From the NCBI GenBank assembly GCA_024123915.1, contig CP099650.1:3224001-3288000 (forward strand): a DNA stretch of 64,000 bases, in the 5' to 3' direction. Source of the DNA: Oxalobacteraceae bacterium OTU3CAMAD1 (GTDB taxonomy: Bacteria > Pseudomonadota > Gammaproteobacteria > Burkholderiales > Burkholderiaceae_D). This document shows, in pieces, positions 26,672 through 35,380 of this stretch. Below the pieces are notes generated by a model. The model saw only the letters and a program-made list of their open reading frames with translations. It made no database searches and was not told where the DNA came from. The position numbers and the translations under genes were made by a program. Every line of letters begins with the position of its first letter. The first letter of the stretch is position 1.

Positions 26672-26723
26672 CTTAGGGGTCGTACCCGTCGGGTACGACC
26701 CCGCTTGGCATTGCGGGTTAAGC
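26672..26723. repeat. GGGGTCGTACCC hairpin repeat, copy 2
   Basis: GGGGTCGTACCC pairs with GGGTACGACCCC around a 2-nt loop, with the same CTTA leader and CGGGTTAAGC tail as the copy at 3607. The tail supplies the TAA stop of the convergent monooxygenase gene (26718-26720). Confidence 0.8.
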
Positions 26724-28106
26724 AGCTGATTTTAAGGGCGCCGCGTCAATTCGGACCTGCCGGCCCACGTGCGTCGGCGCCAGTCGCGGCCCCTGTCCGA
26801 ACACCTGTTCGCGCAGGGTGCCTTGCGTGTATTCCTTGCGATAGCGTCCGCGCCGCTGCAATTCCGGCACGATCAGCTCCACCACGTCGCGCATGCTTTC
26901 GTGGGCGACCGCGAAGGCCAGATTGAAACCGTCGATTCCTGTCTCGTCCTGCCATGCTTCCAGTTGATCGGCCACCTGCGCCGGATCGCCGACCAGCACC
27001 GGCCCACGTCCGCCAAGGCCGATGAACTCCGCCGCCTCGCGCACCGTCCACTTGCGGTTCGGGTCCGCCTGGCTGAATGACGCCAGCGCCGAGCGTCCGG
27101 CGTCCGAGTCGATGTATTCGATGGTCGCGTCGAGCGGATAGCGGGCGAAGTCCACGCCGGTCCAGCCGGAGAGTAGCGCCAACGCCGCCTCGATATCGAT
27201 ATGCCCACGGTATTCTTCGTGCTTGGCCCGCGCAAGCGCTTCGGTTGGCGCGGTGACGATCAGCGCCTGCGCGTAAATTTTCAGCTCATCGCCGTCGCGT
27301 CCCGCCGCCCGCACGGCCGCCCGCAGATCGTCGGCATACTTTTTCACCACCTGCTTGCTGGGACCACTGACGAAGGTGCACTCCGCGTGCTTGGCCGCGA
27401 ACGCCGTGCCGCGCGGCGAGGTGCCGGCCTGGTACAGCAGCGGCGTGCGCTGCGGCGATGGCTCGCACAGATGAAACCCCGGCACCTGGTAGTGCCGTCC
27501 CGCGTGGTTGATCGGGTGTACACGCGATGGCTCCGCGTACACGCCGCGCTGTTTGTCGTTGACGACCGCGTCGTCGTCCCAGCTCTTCTCCCACAACTTG
27601 TAGACGACATCCATATATTCGTCCGCCAGATCGTAACGCTCGTCATGGCCCAATTGCTGGTTCAGTCCCAGGTTGCGGGCCGCGCTATCCAGATAGCCGG
27701 TGACGATATTCCAGCCGATACGGCCGCGCGTCAGGTGGTCGAGCGTCGAAATGCGGCGCGCAAAGGTGTATGGATGCTCGTACGTCAGTGCGCACGTCAC
27801 GCCGAAGCCCAGGTGTGTGGTGGCCTGCGCCATCAGCGGCACCAGCGCCAGTGGATCGTTCAGCGGCGCCTGCACGCCGTGGCGCAGGGCCGCGTCGGCG
27901 CTGCCCTGATACACATCGTAAGCGCCCAGCACATCGGCCAGGAAGACCGCATCGAAGCGGCCAGCCTCCAGCAACCGCGCCAGTTCGGTCCAGTGGTCTG
28001 GATCGGTGTAGCGGTGGCCGTTGTCGCGCGGATGCGTCCACAGCCCCGGCGACTGGTGGCTCACCGTGTGCATCTGGAAGGCGTTGAAGCGTATCGGCTT
28101 GCCCAT
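26718..28106 (-). CDS. LLM-class flavin-dependent monooxygenase (NtaA/SnaA/DszA type)
   Basis: A 462-residue FMNH2-dependent monooxygenase. It begins 'MGKPIRFNAFQMHTVSHQSPGLWTHPRDNGHRYTDPDHWTELARLLEAGRFDAVFLADVLG' and contains 'RISTLDHLTRGRIGWNIVTGYLDSAARNLG' (residues 115-145), the diagnostic NtaA/SnaA/DszA block. 'GTSPRGTAFAAKHAECTFV' follows. Members oxidise nitrilotriacetate, dibenzothiophene sulfone and other S- or N-compounds using reduced flavin from a separate reductase, for which ssuE in this cluster is a candidate. The start overlaps the metQ stop (TAATG), so it is the last gene of the metNIQ unit. Substrate unknown. Confidence 0.87.
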   Translation of the reverse strand: MGKPIRFNAFQMHTVSHQSPGLWTHPRDNGHRYTDPDHWTELARLLEAGRFDAVFLADVLGAYDVYQGSADAALRHGVQAPLNDPLALVPLMAQATTHLGFGVTCALTYEHPYTFARRISTLDHLTRGRIGWNIVTGYLDSAARNLGLNQQLGHDERYDLADEYMDVVYKLWEKSWDDDAVVNDKQRGVYAEPSRVHPINHAGRHYQVPGFHLCEPSPQRTPLLYQAGTSPRGTAFAAKHAECTFVSGPSKQVVKKYADDLRAAVRAAGRDGDELKIYAQALIVTAPTEALARAKHEEYRGHIDIEAALALLSGWTGVDFARYPLDATIEYIDSDAGRSALASFSQADPNRKWTVREAAEFIGLGGRGPVLVGDPAQVADQLEAWQDETGIDGFNLAFAVAHESMRDVVELIVPELQRRGRYRKEYTQGTLREQVFGQGPRLAPTHVGRQVRIDAAPLKSAA

Positions 28107-28954
28107 TATTTTCCGGAGGCGGGCTTGCCGCCGGCTTCCAGCGCCAGTTGGTAGTCGGTCTTGGCGTAGTCGGCGAAGTGCTTCTTGGTCACCTCCAGGA
28201 ACTCGCGCGAGCGGTAGGCGGCCGCGATGTCCTTGGCGAACTGCTTGTCCTTGTCGGCGGTGCGCACCGCCACCAGATTGGCGTAGTTGGGCGAGATTTT
28301 CTCGGTCGTCAGCGCGTCCTTCAGCTTCAGGCCGGACGCCAGCGCGTAGTTCCCGTTGACGAAGGAGTAGTCGGTGTCTTGCAGCGAGCGTGGCAACTGC
28401 GCCGCTTCCAGCGGTATCAGCTTGATTTTCTTGATGTTGGCGGCGATGTCCTTTTCCGATGCCCGCACCGGATCGTATTTGTCGCGCAGCTTGATCCAGC
28501 CCAGTTGATCCAGCAGCACCAGCGCGCGCGCCTGGTTGGTCGGGTCGTTCGGTAGCGCCACGGTGGTGCCTTCCTTCACATCGTTGAGCGTCTTGTGCTT
28601 TTTGCTGTAGATGGCGATGGGGGCGGTGGGCACCTTCACCAATTCGCTCAGTTGCAGCTTGTGCTCCGTCGAGAACTTGGTCAGATAGATAATGTGCTGG
28701 AAAATGTTGGCGTCCAGCGAACCCTCGGCGAGCGCGAAGTTGGGCTGGATGTAGTCGTTGAACTCCACCAGCTTGACCTTGTAGCCCTGTTTTTCCAGGA
28801 TAGGCTTGATTCCCAGCTTGACCTGGTCGGCGTATGGACCCGCGCTGGTGCCGATGACCAGTTCCTTCGGATCCTTGGCGTTGGCGATGGTGTTGGCGCC
28901 GGCGGCGATGAGCAGGGCTGCCAGCAGCAGTTGACGGCGATTTGGGGTTTTCAT
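28106..28954 (-). CDS. metQ: MetQ/NlpA-family ABC substrate-binding protein
   Basis: A 282-residue binding protein. The signal peptide ends 'TIANA' before 'KDPKELVIGTSAGPYADQVKLGIKPILEKQGYKVKLVEFNDYIQPNFALAEGSLDANIFQHIIYL', a textbook NlpA domain. Unlike classical MetQ there is no lipobox cysteine, so it should be a soluble periplasmic protein rather than a lipoprotein. It lies 12 bp after metI. The usual ligand is D/L-methionine, but the neighbouring monooxygenase suggests another organosulfur compound could be carried. Confidence 0.85.
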   Translation of the reverse strand: MKTPNRRQLLLAALLIAAGANTIANAKDPKELVIGTSAGPYADQVKLGIKPILEKQGYKVKLVEFNDYIQPNFALAEGSLDANIFQHIIYLTKFSTEHKLQLSELVKVPTAPIAIYSKKHKTLNDVKEGTTVALPNDPTNQARALVLLDQLGWIKLRDKYDPVRASEKDIAANIKKIKLIPLEAAQLPRSLQDTDYSFVNGNYALASGLKLKDALTTEKISPNYANLVAVRTADKDKQFAKDIAAAYRSREFLEVTKKHFADYAKTDYQLALEAGGKPASGK

Positions 28955-28965
28955 ATTGTTTTCCT

Positions 28966-29658
28966 CTAGCGTTTATCGATACGTTTGGCGATGCGGTTGC
29001 CGGTGAACTGGATCAGTTGCACCATGACGATCAGGATGGCGACAGTGGCGACCATGATGTCGGTCTCGAAGCGGTAATAGCCGTAGCGGATCGCCAGGTC
29101 GCCGATGCCGCCGCCGCCCACCACGCCGGCCACGGCGGAATAGGACAGGAAGCTGATCGACAGCACTGTCAGCGCCAGAACGAGCCCGGAGCGCGCTTCG
29201 ACCAGCAGCACCCGCAGTACGATCTGCAGTTCGGATGCGCCCATCGCGTGCGCCGCTTCGACGACGCCACGCGGCACTTCGCGCAGGTTCTGCTCCACCA
29301 TGCGCGCGAAGTAGGGGATGGCTGCGAACGACAGCGGCACGGCGGCCGCCAGCGGTCCGATCGAGGTGCCGGCGATGATGCGAGTGAACGGCACCAGCGC
29401 CACCAGCAGGATAATGAAGGGGAAGGAGCGCACCGTGTTGACGAACCATCCAAGCACCAGCGCGGCGGGACGGTTTTGCAGCGATTGGCCGTCGGCGACC
29501 AGGAACAGCAGGATGCCGAGCGGGCCGCCGATCAACACCGCCGCCGTCAGGCCGATGCCCAGCATAGTCAGGGTTTGGCCCAGGGCGGTCCACATTTCGG
29601 GCAGCATGGCGATGACGTTGACCGCCGAAACGCTGAGGGAGCTGATTGACTCAAACAT
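28966..29658 (-). CDS. metI: MetI-type ABC transporter permease
   Basis: A 230-residue permease with five helices. The cytoplasmic coupling loop is 'VPRGVVEAAHAMGASELQIVLRVLL', with EAA. It also has 'FINTVRSFPFIILLVALVPFTRIIAGTSIGP'-like sequence (here 'WFVNTVRSFPFIILLVALV'), typical of MetI. ATG 29658 is chosen; it overlaps the metN stop by 8 nt. It dimerises to form the channel energised by MetN. Confidence 0.9.
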   Translation of the reverse strand: MFESISSLSVSAVNVIAMLPEMWTALGQTLTMLGIGLTAAVLIGGPLGILLFLVADGQSLQNRPAALVLGWFVNTVRSFPFIILLVALVPFTRIIAGTSIGPLAAAVPLSFAAIPYFARMVEQNLREVPRGVVEAAHAMGASELQIVLRVLLVEARSGLVLALTVLSISFLSYSAVAGVVGGGGIGDLAIRYGYYRFETDIMVATVAILIVMVQLIQFTGNRIAKRIDKR

Positions 29659-30481
29659 GGGCGCTCTCCCGATTGGCCGCGGAGGTGCGCGAGGCGGCAT
29701 CTGCGATGCCCAAGGTGGCCGCGCCATGCTGCGCCAGCTCGCGGCCCAGCGCCGTTTTGCGCGGAACCGTCAGGCTGGCCGCGTCGTCCAGCGCGAATTG
29801 TTCGGCGATGGCGCCGTCCTCGATGACGGCGACGCGGTTGCAGATTTCGCCGATCACTGAGAGCTCGTGACTGACGATCACGATGGTGACGCCGAGCCGG
29901 TGGTTGATGTCGCGAAGCGTGGCGAGCAGGGCGCGCGTGGTTTCGGCGTCCAGCGCGGAAGTCGGCTCGTCGCACAGTAATACGGCCGGTCCGCTGGCCA
30001 GCGCGCGCGCGATGGCGACGCGTTGTTTCTGGCCGCCGGAAAGCTGCGCCGGATAGCTGCCGGACTTACCGCCCAGTTCGACCAGCTCCAGGCATTGGTT
30101 GACGCGCGCGGTGATGCGATCGGCCGTCAGACCGCCGTGGATGCGCAAGGGGAAGGCGACGTTGTCGAACACGTTGGCGTTTTGCAGCAGATTAAACTGC
30201 TGGAAGATCATGCCGATGTTGCGGCGGGCGTCGCGCAGATCGCGTTTGTTCAAGGACGTCAGTTCGCGGCCATCGACTTCGATCAGGCCCTGGTCCGGGC
30301 GCTCGAGCAGGTTGATAAGACGCAGCAGCGTGGATTTACCGGCGCCGCTCTTGCCGATCAGGCCAAAGATGTCGCCCTGGTCGACCGCCAACGAAACGTC
30401 GCGCACGGCGTGGAACGCGCCGCCGCCGGGCAGCGGGAATGTTTTATCCGCATGGGTAATGTTAATCAATGGAGTCGTCAT
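29651..30481 (-). CDS. metN: MetN-type ABC transporter ATPase
   Basis: A 276-residue ATPase starting 'MTTPLINITHADKTFPLPGGGAFHAVRDVSL', with Walker A 'GKSGAGKSTLLRLINLLERPD', the signature 'LSGGQKQRVAIARAL' and Walker B 'VLLCDEPTSALD'. The C-terminal regulatory (NIL/C2) domain of E. coli MetN is absent, since the protein ends about 30 residues after the core. Feedback inhibition by methionine would therefore be missing, which is an inference. ATG 30481 is chosen. The open frame upstream is created by the adjacent palindromic repeat and is not real coding sequence. Confidence 0.9.
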   Translation of the reverse strand: MTTPLINITHADKTFPLPGGGAFHAVRDVSLAVDQGDIFGLIGKSGAGKSTLLRLINLLERPDQGLIEVDGRELTSLNKRDLRDARRNIGMIFQQFNLLQNANVFDNVAFPLRIHGGLTADRITARVNQCLELVELGGKSGSYPAQLSGGQKQRVAIARALASGPAVLLCDEPTSALDAETTRALLATLRDINHRLGVTIVIVSHELSVIGEICNRVAVIEDGAIAEQFALDDAASLTVPRKTALGRELAQHGAATLGIADAASRTSAANRESAHV

Positions 30482-30508
30482 CGGAAGTTTGTATTGGTTT
30501 TGTGATGC

Positions 30509-30607
30509 CACGTAGGGCGGATTAGGCGGAACGCCGTAATCGGCCAATGCATGCGTCACCGGCGGCTCATGGATGGCCGATTACGCTGCGCTAATCCGCC
30601 CTACGTG
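30509..30607. repeat. BIME-like palindromic repeat, copy 3
   Basis: The arms are identical to copy 2. The conserved core is in the opposite orientation (CACCGGCGGCTCAT). It lies between the sfnB-like gene and metN, in the interior of a probable operon. Confidence 0.9.
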
Positions 30608-30635
30608 TTTTAGATAGTCGGTTAATTTAGTGGCA

Positions 30636-31844
30636 TCAGGAATAAGCGGTGGGTTCGGGCACGGTGCCATCGAGCGCGTAGCGTCCGAGATCGCGGATTT
30701 TGTAGTCGACCGGGTCGTGCAGCGTGTGTACGCGGACGTTGCGCCAGAATCTGTCGTAGCCATAGCGGGCGGAGGTCGAGCGCGCGCCGGTCAGTTCGAA
30801 CATCTGGTTGCTGACGTCGATGCCAGCGGTGTGGGCCAGCACCTTGGCCTCGGCCACGGCGACGGCCAGTTCGCCGCGCTGGCGTGCGGTGACCGCGCTA
30901 CCAAGCCTGAACAACCGGTCCAACTCCTGCGCCGCGTGGTCGGCCAGTACGGCGGCGGGGCGCAGCTTGAGCCACAATTGGCCGAAGCGGTGTTGTATCA
31001 GCGGATCGGCGGCGGCCGATGCCGCGCCGGAGGCGAACCATGGCCGCGCCTCGCTCAACGTGTAGGCGCGCGCCGCCTCGAAGGCGCCTTCGCCGATGCC
31101 GAGATAGAGATTGGCCATGATCAGCTGCGCGATCTGTGAGCGCAACGTCGCCCGCGCGGTCGGCGTATGTCCCGGCGCCTGCAGCACTTGCGTCGACGGC
31201 AGCGCGACCTGGTTGAAGTGGACATTGCCGCTGTCGGTCTGGCGCTGGCCGAAGGCATCCCAGTCGGCTTGCACGGACACGCCTTCCTGGCGCGTCGGCA
31301 GCACGCCGATCAAGGCGGTTTCGGTTTCCGCATGCCAGGCCGAGATGGTGAGCCAGTCGGAGCCCACGGAGCCGGACGAAAAACTCTTGACGCCATCGAG
31401 CACGAAGCCATAGTCGGCTTCCACCGCCGTGGTGCGGCGATCCAGCGGGTTAAGGGCGTTACCCCAGAACAGATTCTGTTCCACGGTCTGCGTGAGGAAT
31501 CGGCGCTGCTGCTGCGGCGTGCCGTATAAATCGACGCCCGCCAATTGCAGATAGTGGAAGCCGAGGACGTGTGCCAGCGCGCTGTCGGCACGGGCCACGA
31601 TGCGTATCACCTGGTAGACCGTCGGCCAATCCGCGCCCTGGCCGCCGAAGGCGGTGGGGATCGACAGCGTGAGCAGGCCCGATTCGCGTATCCATTCGCG
31701 CTCCTGCGCCGCATGGCCGCCCGCCTGGTCGCGGGCGTTGGCTGTTTCCGCAAGGCGTTTCGCCAGATCGGTGGCGACGTCCAGCGGATCCGTTGCCGCG
31801 TCCTGTGTTGGATGCGACGCCGTTTTGAGTAAAGCTTTAGACAT
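30636..31844 (-). CDS. SfnB-like acyl-CoA dehydrogenase-fold flavin oxidoreductase (sulfur acquisition)
   Basis: A 402-residue flavoprotein of the acyl-CoA dehydrogenase fold, group of SfnB/DszC. The N-terminal helical part has 'IRESGLLTLSIPTAFGGQGADWPTVYQVIRIVARADSALAHVLGFHYLQL'. The middle beta domain has 'LDGVKSFSSGSVGSDWLTISAW', and the C-terminal helical part has 'FELTGARSTSARYGYDRFWRNVRVHTLHDPVDYKIRDLG'. The last block is typical of monooxygenases of this fold rather than fatty acyl-CoA dehydrogenases. It probably oxygenates an organosulfur compound with reduced flavin. Context with ssu and met genes supports the sulfur role. Confidence 0.83.
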   Translation of the reverse strand: MSKALLKTASHPTQDAATDPLDVATDLAKRLAETANARDQAGGHAAQEREWIRESGLLTLSIPTAFGGQGADWPTVYQVIRIVARADSALAHVLGFHYLQLAGVDLYGTPQQQRRFLTQTVEQNLFWGNALNPLDRRTTAVEADYGFVLDGVKSFSSGSVGSDWLTISAWHAETETALIGVLPTRQEGVSVQADWDAFGQRQTDSGNVHFNQVALPSTQVLQAPGHTPTARATLRSQIAQLIMANLYLGIGEGAFEAARAYTLSEARPWFASGAASAAADPLIQHRFGQLWLKLRPAAVLADHAAQELDRLFRLGSAVTARQRGELAVAVAEAKVLAHTAGIDVSNQMFELTGARSTSARYGYDRFWRNVRVHTLHDPVDYKIRDLGRYALDGTVPEPTAYS

Positions 31845-31922
31845 GGTATGTCCGTTTAAGGGTATCGGTGCCGTCAGTATTGCACCCGCGCCCTTAAGCC
31901 GTACACGAAGAAATCCGGCTTT

Positions 31923-31938
31923 CCTTATGCGGAAAATT
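31923..31938. promoter_or_regulatory. CCTTATnnGGAAAA motif, copy 1
   Basis: CCTTATGCGGAAAATT lies upstream of the sfnB-like gene and matches 13 of 16 positions of the motif at 32504. It may be a regulator half-site shared within the sulfur cluster. Confidence 0.25.
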
Positions 31939-31952
31939 GTCGACGAGTTTCG

Positions 31953-32453
31953 TCAGGAGGTCAACTGCCCTGGGACATCCAGCACGCGCGGCAGATGGCC
32001 GGTGTACTCCAGGAACCGTTCCAAGGTTTCGTGTGTCATGGAAACCGTGGCCGTGTTCCGCAGCGGATGCGCCTGGACGGCGGCAGCGTCCCACACCGCC
32101 TGGTCGATCACCGCTTCCACCGCGCCTTCGCTGTCGTTGATCAGTGCGAGGATGCTGACCGACCCCGGCGCGATGCCCAAATGTTTCATTAGCCGCTCCG
32201 GCGAGGCCATGCCCAGTTTTGTCGATGGCAGCACGCGGGCCAACTCCGACAGGTCGATACGCTTATTGAATGGCACGATGATCAGGAAGTGCCTCTTTCC
32301 GCCGCCATCGCGCGCAAAGATATTCTTGGTCATCAGCCCGGGCATCGACGGCGCGGCGGCAAGCGCCTCCTCGATGGTATGTACCGCAGGGTGCTCGGCA
32401 AGATGGTAGGCGATGTCGGTTTGGTCCAGCCAGTGAAGAAGTGTTCTTTCCAT
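31953..32453 (-). CDS. YbaK/ProX-type aminoacyl-tRNA deacylase domain protein
   Basis: A 166-residue single-domain protein. Motifs 'EHPAVHTIEEALAAAPSMPGLMTKNIFARD' and 'KRHFLIIVPFNKRIDLSELARVLPSTKLGMASPERLMKHLGIAPGSVSILALIND' match the ProXp/PrdX branch (freestanding editing domain related to bacterial ProRS INS), with the catalytic lysine in 'TKN'. Such enzymes hydrolyse Ala- or Cys-charged tRNA-Pro or tRNA-Cys-like errors. Its presence in a sulfur cluster may be incidental. It is divergent from ssuE. Confidence 0.85.
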   Translation of the reverse strand: MERTLLHWLDQTDIAYHLAEHPAVHTIEEALAAAPSMPGLMTKNIFARDGGGKRHFLIIVPFNKRIDLSELARVLPSTKLGMASPERLMKHLGIAPGSVSILALINDSEGAVEAVIDQAVWDAAAVQAHPLRNTATVSMTHETLERFLEYTGHLPRVLDVPGQLTS

Positions 32454-32503
32454 TTCAGGTCCTGAAGCGATGTTTTAGATGGGGGTGGAAGAATTTCAAT
32501 TTA

Positions 32504-32519
32504 CCTTATTTGGAAAAAT
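32504..32519. promoter_or_regulatory. CCTTATnnGGAAAA motif, copy 2
   Basis: CCTTATTTGGAAAAAT lies in the 165-bp divergent region between the deacylase gene and ssuE, 100 bp before the ssuE start. It is similar to the motif at 31923. A CysB/Cbl/SsuR-type regulator is an obvious candidate reader, but I cannot match a known site. Confidence 0.25.
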
Positions 32520-32618
32520 CATGGAACGTAATCCGAATATGAAAGCGTAAAACTATTCGTTTTGATTTCAAAGGTGCGGATTTATTCTGGTCGCCACAAC
32601 ATCAATGGGGACCAGAGC

Positions 32619-33206
32619 ATGAGCATTCTTCTTCTAGGCGGCAGCCCTGCGGCGACATCGAGCACCGGCCGTTTGCTGGATCATGTCGGCGAAAAGCTGG
32701 CCTTACACGGCCATCGCTATACCAAACTGCAGGTGCGGGATTTGCCGCCGCAGGCGCTGCTGCACGCCGATACGTCGGACCTGGCGATCAAGCGCGCGCT
32801 GGCGGCGGTGGCCGCCGCCGACGCCGTGGTGATCGCCACCCCGGTCTATAAAGCTTCGTTCACCGGCATACTGAAGGCATTCCTCGATCTGCTGCCGCAG
32901 GACGGCCTGGCCGGAAAACTGGTGCTGCCGCTGGCGACCGGCGGCAGCCAGTCGCACATGCTGGCGCTGGATTACGCGCTGCGCCCCGTGCTGCACGCGC
33001 TCGATGCGCGCCACGTGCTGACCAGCGTCTACGCCACCTCGCAGCAGATGGTGTGGGTCGAAGGTTCCGGCCTGGCGCTGGATCAGGCGATTTCGTGGCG
33101 TGTGCAGGCCGGTGTCGAGGCATTGGCGGCCGGATTGAACGCCCTGAGTGGCCGCATCGGCGACAGCTATGTGGTACAGGCGGAACCTGTGCGCCTCGCG
33201 AGCTAA
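32619..33206 (+). CDS. ssuE: NAD(P)H-dependent FMN reductase SsuE
   Basis: A 195-residue flavodoxin-fold reductase that supplies FMNH2 to the SsuD monooxygenase. It starts 'MSILLLGGSPAATSSTGRLL', the phosphate-binding loop, and has 'AVVIATPVYKASFTGILKAFLDLLPQDGLAGKLVLPLATGGSQSHMLALDYALRPVL', which is highly characteristic of SsuE. ATG 32619 is chosen because it begins the flavodoxin strand; an upstream in-frame ATC/ATT extension has no support. First gene of the ssu operon. Confidence 0.92.
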   Translation: MSILLLGGSPAATSSTGRLLDHVGEKLALHGHRYTKLQVRDLPPQALLHADTSDLAIKRALAAVAAADAVVIATPVYKASFTGILKAFLDLLPQDGLAGKLVLPLATGGSQSHMLALDYALRPVLHALDARHVLTSVYATSQQMVWVEGSGLALDQAISWRVQAGVEALAAGLNALSGRIGDSYVVQAEPVRLAS

Positions 33207-33228
33207 GTTAATTTTCAAGGAAGAATTC

Positions 33229-34221
33229 ATGAGCATCGAACAAAAACGCGCCGCGCGTCGCTACACATTGGGTCTGTTGTTCGCCGCCGGCGTGCTGGCT
33301 GCTGGAGCACCGACCATCGCGGCCGCGCAGGCCAAGCCGGAGGCGCAGACTCTCCGCATCGGCTATCAGAAATACGGCACCCTGACCCTGCTGAAAGGGC
33401 GCGGCACCCTGGAGCAGCGCCTGGCGACCAAGAACATCACCGTCAAATGGACCGAATTTCCCGCCGGGCCGCAGCTGCTGGAAGGCCTGAATGTCGGCAG
33501 CGTCGATTTCGGCACCGTCGGCGAAGCGCCGCCGATCTTCGCGCAGGCGGCCGGCGCCAACCTGGTTTATGTCGGCAACGAGCCGCCGTCGCCGGCCAGC
33601 GAGGCGATCGTCGTGCCTAAGGATTCCAAGATCCGCAACCTGGCCGACCTGAAAGGCAAGAAGGTTGTACTGAACAAGGGCTCGAACGTACATTACCTGC
33701 TGGTCAAGGCGCTGGAGAAGGCGGGCATCGGCTACAAGGAGATCGATATCGTCTTCCTGCCGCCGGCCGACGCGCGCGCCGCCTTTGAGCGCGGCAGTGT
33801 CGATGCGTGGGCGATCTGGGACCCGTTCCTGGCCGCCGCCGAGAAGCAGCTGGGCGCGCGCGTTCTGGCCGATGGCAAAGGCCTGGTCGCCAACCACCAG
33901 TTCTATCTGGCCGCGCGTCCGTATGCGGAGAAGAACCAGGAAGTGGTCCGCATCGTACTCGAGGAAATCGCCAAGGTCGACGAGTGGGGTGCGAAGAATC
34001 CGAAGGAAGTCGCCACCATCCTGTCCGCGCAAACCGGGCTCGATACGGAAGTGGTGGCGCTGGCCGCGTCCCGCTACGCCTACGGCGTCAAGCCAATCAC
34101 CGCTGACGTGCTGCAACAGCAGCAAAAGCTGGCCGACGCCTTCTCTAATCTCAAATTGATCCCGAAACCGATCGTGGTCAAGGACGCACAACTGCCGGCC
34201 AAACAGCTGGCGGCGCAATAA
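33229..34221 (+). CDS. ssuA: Aliphatic sulfonate ABC transporter binding protein SsuA
   Basis: A 330-residue periplasmic binding protein. The signal peptide ends 'PTIAAAQA', followed by 'LRIGYQKYGTLTLLKGRGTLEQRL', 'WTEFPAGPQLLEGLNVGSVDFGTVGEAPPIFAQAAGANLVYVGNEPPSPASEAIVVP' and 'VDAWAIWDPFLAAAE'. All are hallmarks of SsuA/TauA sulfonate binders. It has a GGAAG ribosome site just before ATG 33229 and sits 22 bp after ssuE. Confidence 0.92.
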   Translation: MSIEQKRAARRYTLGLLFAAGVLAAGAPTIAAAQAKPEAQTLRIGYQKYGTLTLLKGRGTLEQRLATKNITVKWTEFPAGPQLLEGLNVGSVDFGTVGEAPPIFAQAAGANLVYVGNEPPSPASEAIVVPKDSKIRNLADLKGKKVVLNKGSNVHYLLVKALEKAGIGYKEIDIVFLPPADARAAFERGSVDAWAIWDPFLAAAEKQLGARVLADGKGLVANHQFYLAARPYAEKNQEVVRIVLEEIAKVDEWGAKNPKEVATILSAQTGLDTEVVALAASRYAYGVKPITADVLQQQQKLADAFSNLKLIPKPIVVKDAQLPAKQLAAQ

Positions 34222-34230
34222 AGGAACATC

Positions 34231-35379
34231 ATGTCACTGAATATCTTCTGGTTTATCCCGACCCATGGCGACAGCCGTTATCTTGGTACTTCGAAGGGCG
34301 CGCGTCCGGTCGATGCCGACTATCTGAAACAGTGCGCGGTCGCCGCCGACACGCTGGGTTACGACGGCGTGCTGCTGCCGACCGGCCGCTCCTGCGAGGA
34401 CGCCTGGGTGGTCGCCTCTTCGCTGATCAGCGTCACGCAAAAGCTCAAGTTCCTGGTCGCCATCCGCCCCGGATTGACCACACCCGGTCTGGCGGTGCGC
34501 ATGGCCGCCACCTTCGACCGTTTGTCCAACGGCCGGTTGTTGATCAACGTCGTCACCGGCGGCGACCAGGGCGAGTTGGAGGCGGACGGCCTTTACGCCG
34601 ACCACGCCAAACGCTATGAGATCTCGGATGAATTCATCCGCGTCTGGCGCGCGTCGCTGGCGGGCGAGGGCGGCGACGCCGGCTACGATTTCGAGGGCAA
34701 GCATATCAAGGTCAAAGGCGCCAAGACGCTGTATCCGGCGGTGCAGATGCCGTATCCGCCGCTGTACTTCGGCGGCTCTTCGGAACCTGCGCACGAGCTG
34801 GCGGCCGAACAGATGGACGTCTACCTGACCTGGGGCGAGCCGCCGGCCGCCGTGGCCGAAAAGATCGCCGACATCCGTGCGCGCGCCGCCAAGCATGGCC
34901 GCACCGTGAAGTTCGGCATCCGCCTGCACGTGATCGTCCGCGAAACCAACGAGGCCGCGTGGCGCGCGGCCGACGAGTTGATCAGCCATCTGGACGACGA
35001 CATCATCGCCAAGGCGCAGGCGGCGTTCGGCAAAATGGATTCGGTTGGGCAGCAGCGTATGGCCGCCCTGCACGGCGGCCGCCGCGACAAGCTGGAAGTC
35101 TCTCCCAACCTGTGGGCCGGCGTGGGCCTGGTGCGCGGCGGCGCCGGCACGGCGCTGGTCGGCGATCCCGAAACGGTGGTCGCGCGCATCCAGGAATACG
35201 CCGATCTGGGAATCGACACCTTCATCTTCTCCGGCTATCCGCACCTGGAGGAGTCCTACCGCTTCGCCGAATTGGTCTTCCCATTGCTGGGCAAAGGCAA
35301 GGCGGTGGGCGAGCAATCCCTGAGCGGTCCGTTCGGCGAAGTGATGGCCAGCGATATCGTGCCGAAGAAGGCGGCTTGA
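34231..35379 (+). CDS. ssuD: FMNH2-dependent alkanesulfonate monooxygenase SsuD
   Basis: A 382-residue luciferase-like TIM barrel that cleaves C2-C10 alkanesulfonates to aldehyde and sulfite using FMNH2 and O2. It contains '[28 protein letters not shown]', '[16 protein letters not shown]' and '[47 protein letters not shown]', with conserved substrate-loop and flavin residues. Length matches E. coli SsuD (381). It follows ssuA by 9 bp. Confidence 0.95.
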   Translation: MSLNIFWFIPTHGDSRYLGTSKGARPVDADYLKQCAVAADTLGYDGVLLPTGRSCEDAWVVASSLISVTQKLKFLVAIRPGLTTPGLAVRMAATFDRLSNGRLLINVVTGGDQGELEADGLYADHAKRYEISDEFIRVWRASLAGEGGDAGYDFEGKHIKVKGAKTLYPAVQMPYPPLYFGGSSEPAHELAAEQMDVYLTWGEPPAAVAEKIADIRARAAKHGRTVKFGIRLHVIVRETNEAAWRAADELISHLDDDIIAKAQAAFGKMDSVGQQRMAALHGGRRDKLEVSPNLWAGVGLVRGGAGTALVGDPETVVARIQEYADLGIDTFIFSGYPHLEESYRFAELVFPLLGKGKAVGEQSLSGPFGEVMASDIVPKKAA

Positions 35380-35380
35380 G

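Noticed and set aside
30482-30559. N-terminal extension of metN encoding the peptide DYGVPPNPPYV
   Set aside because: This peptide is the translation of the palindromic repeat and appears in frames across several copies (also near 37046 and 51922). The real start is ATG 30481.
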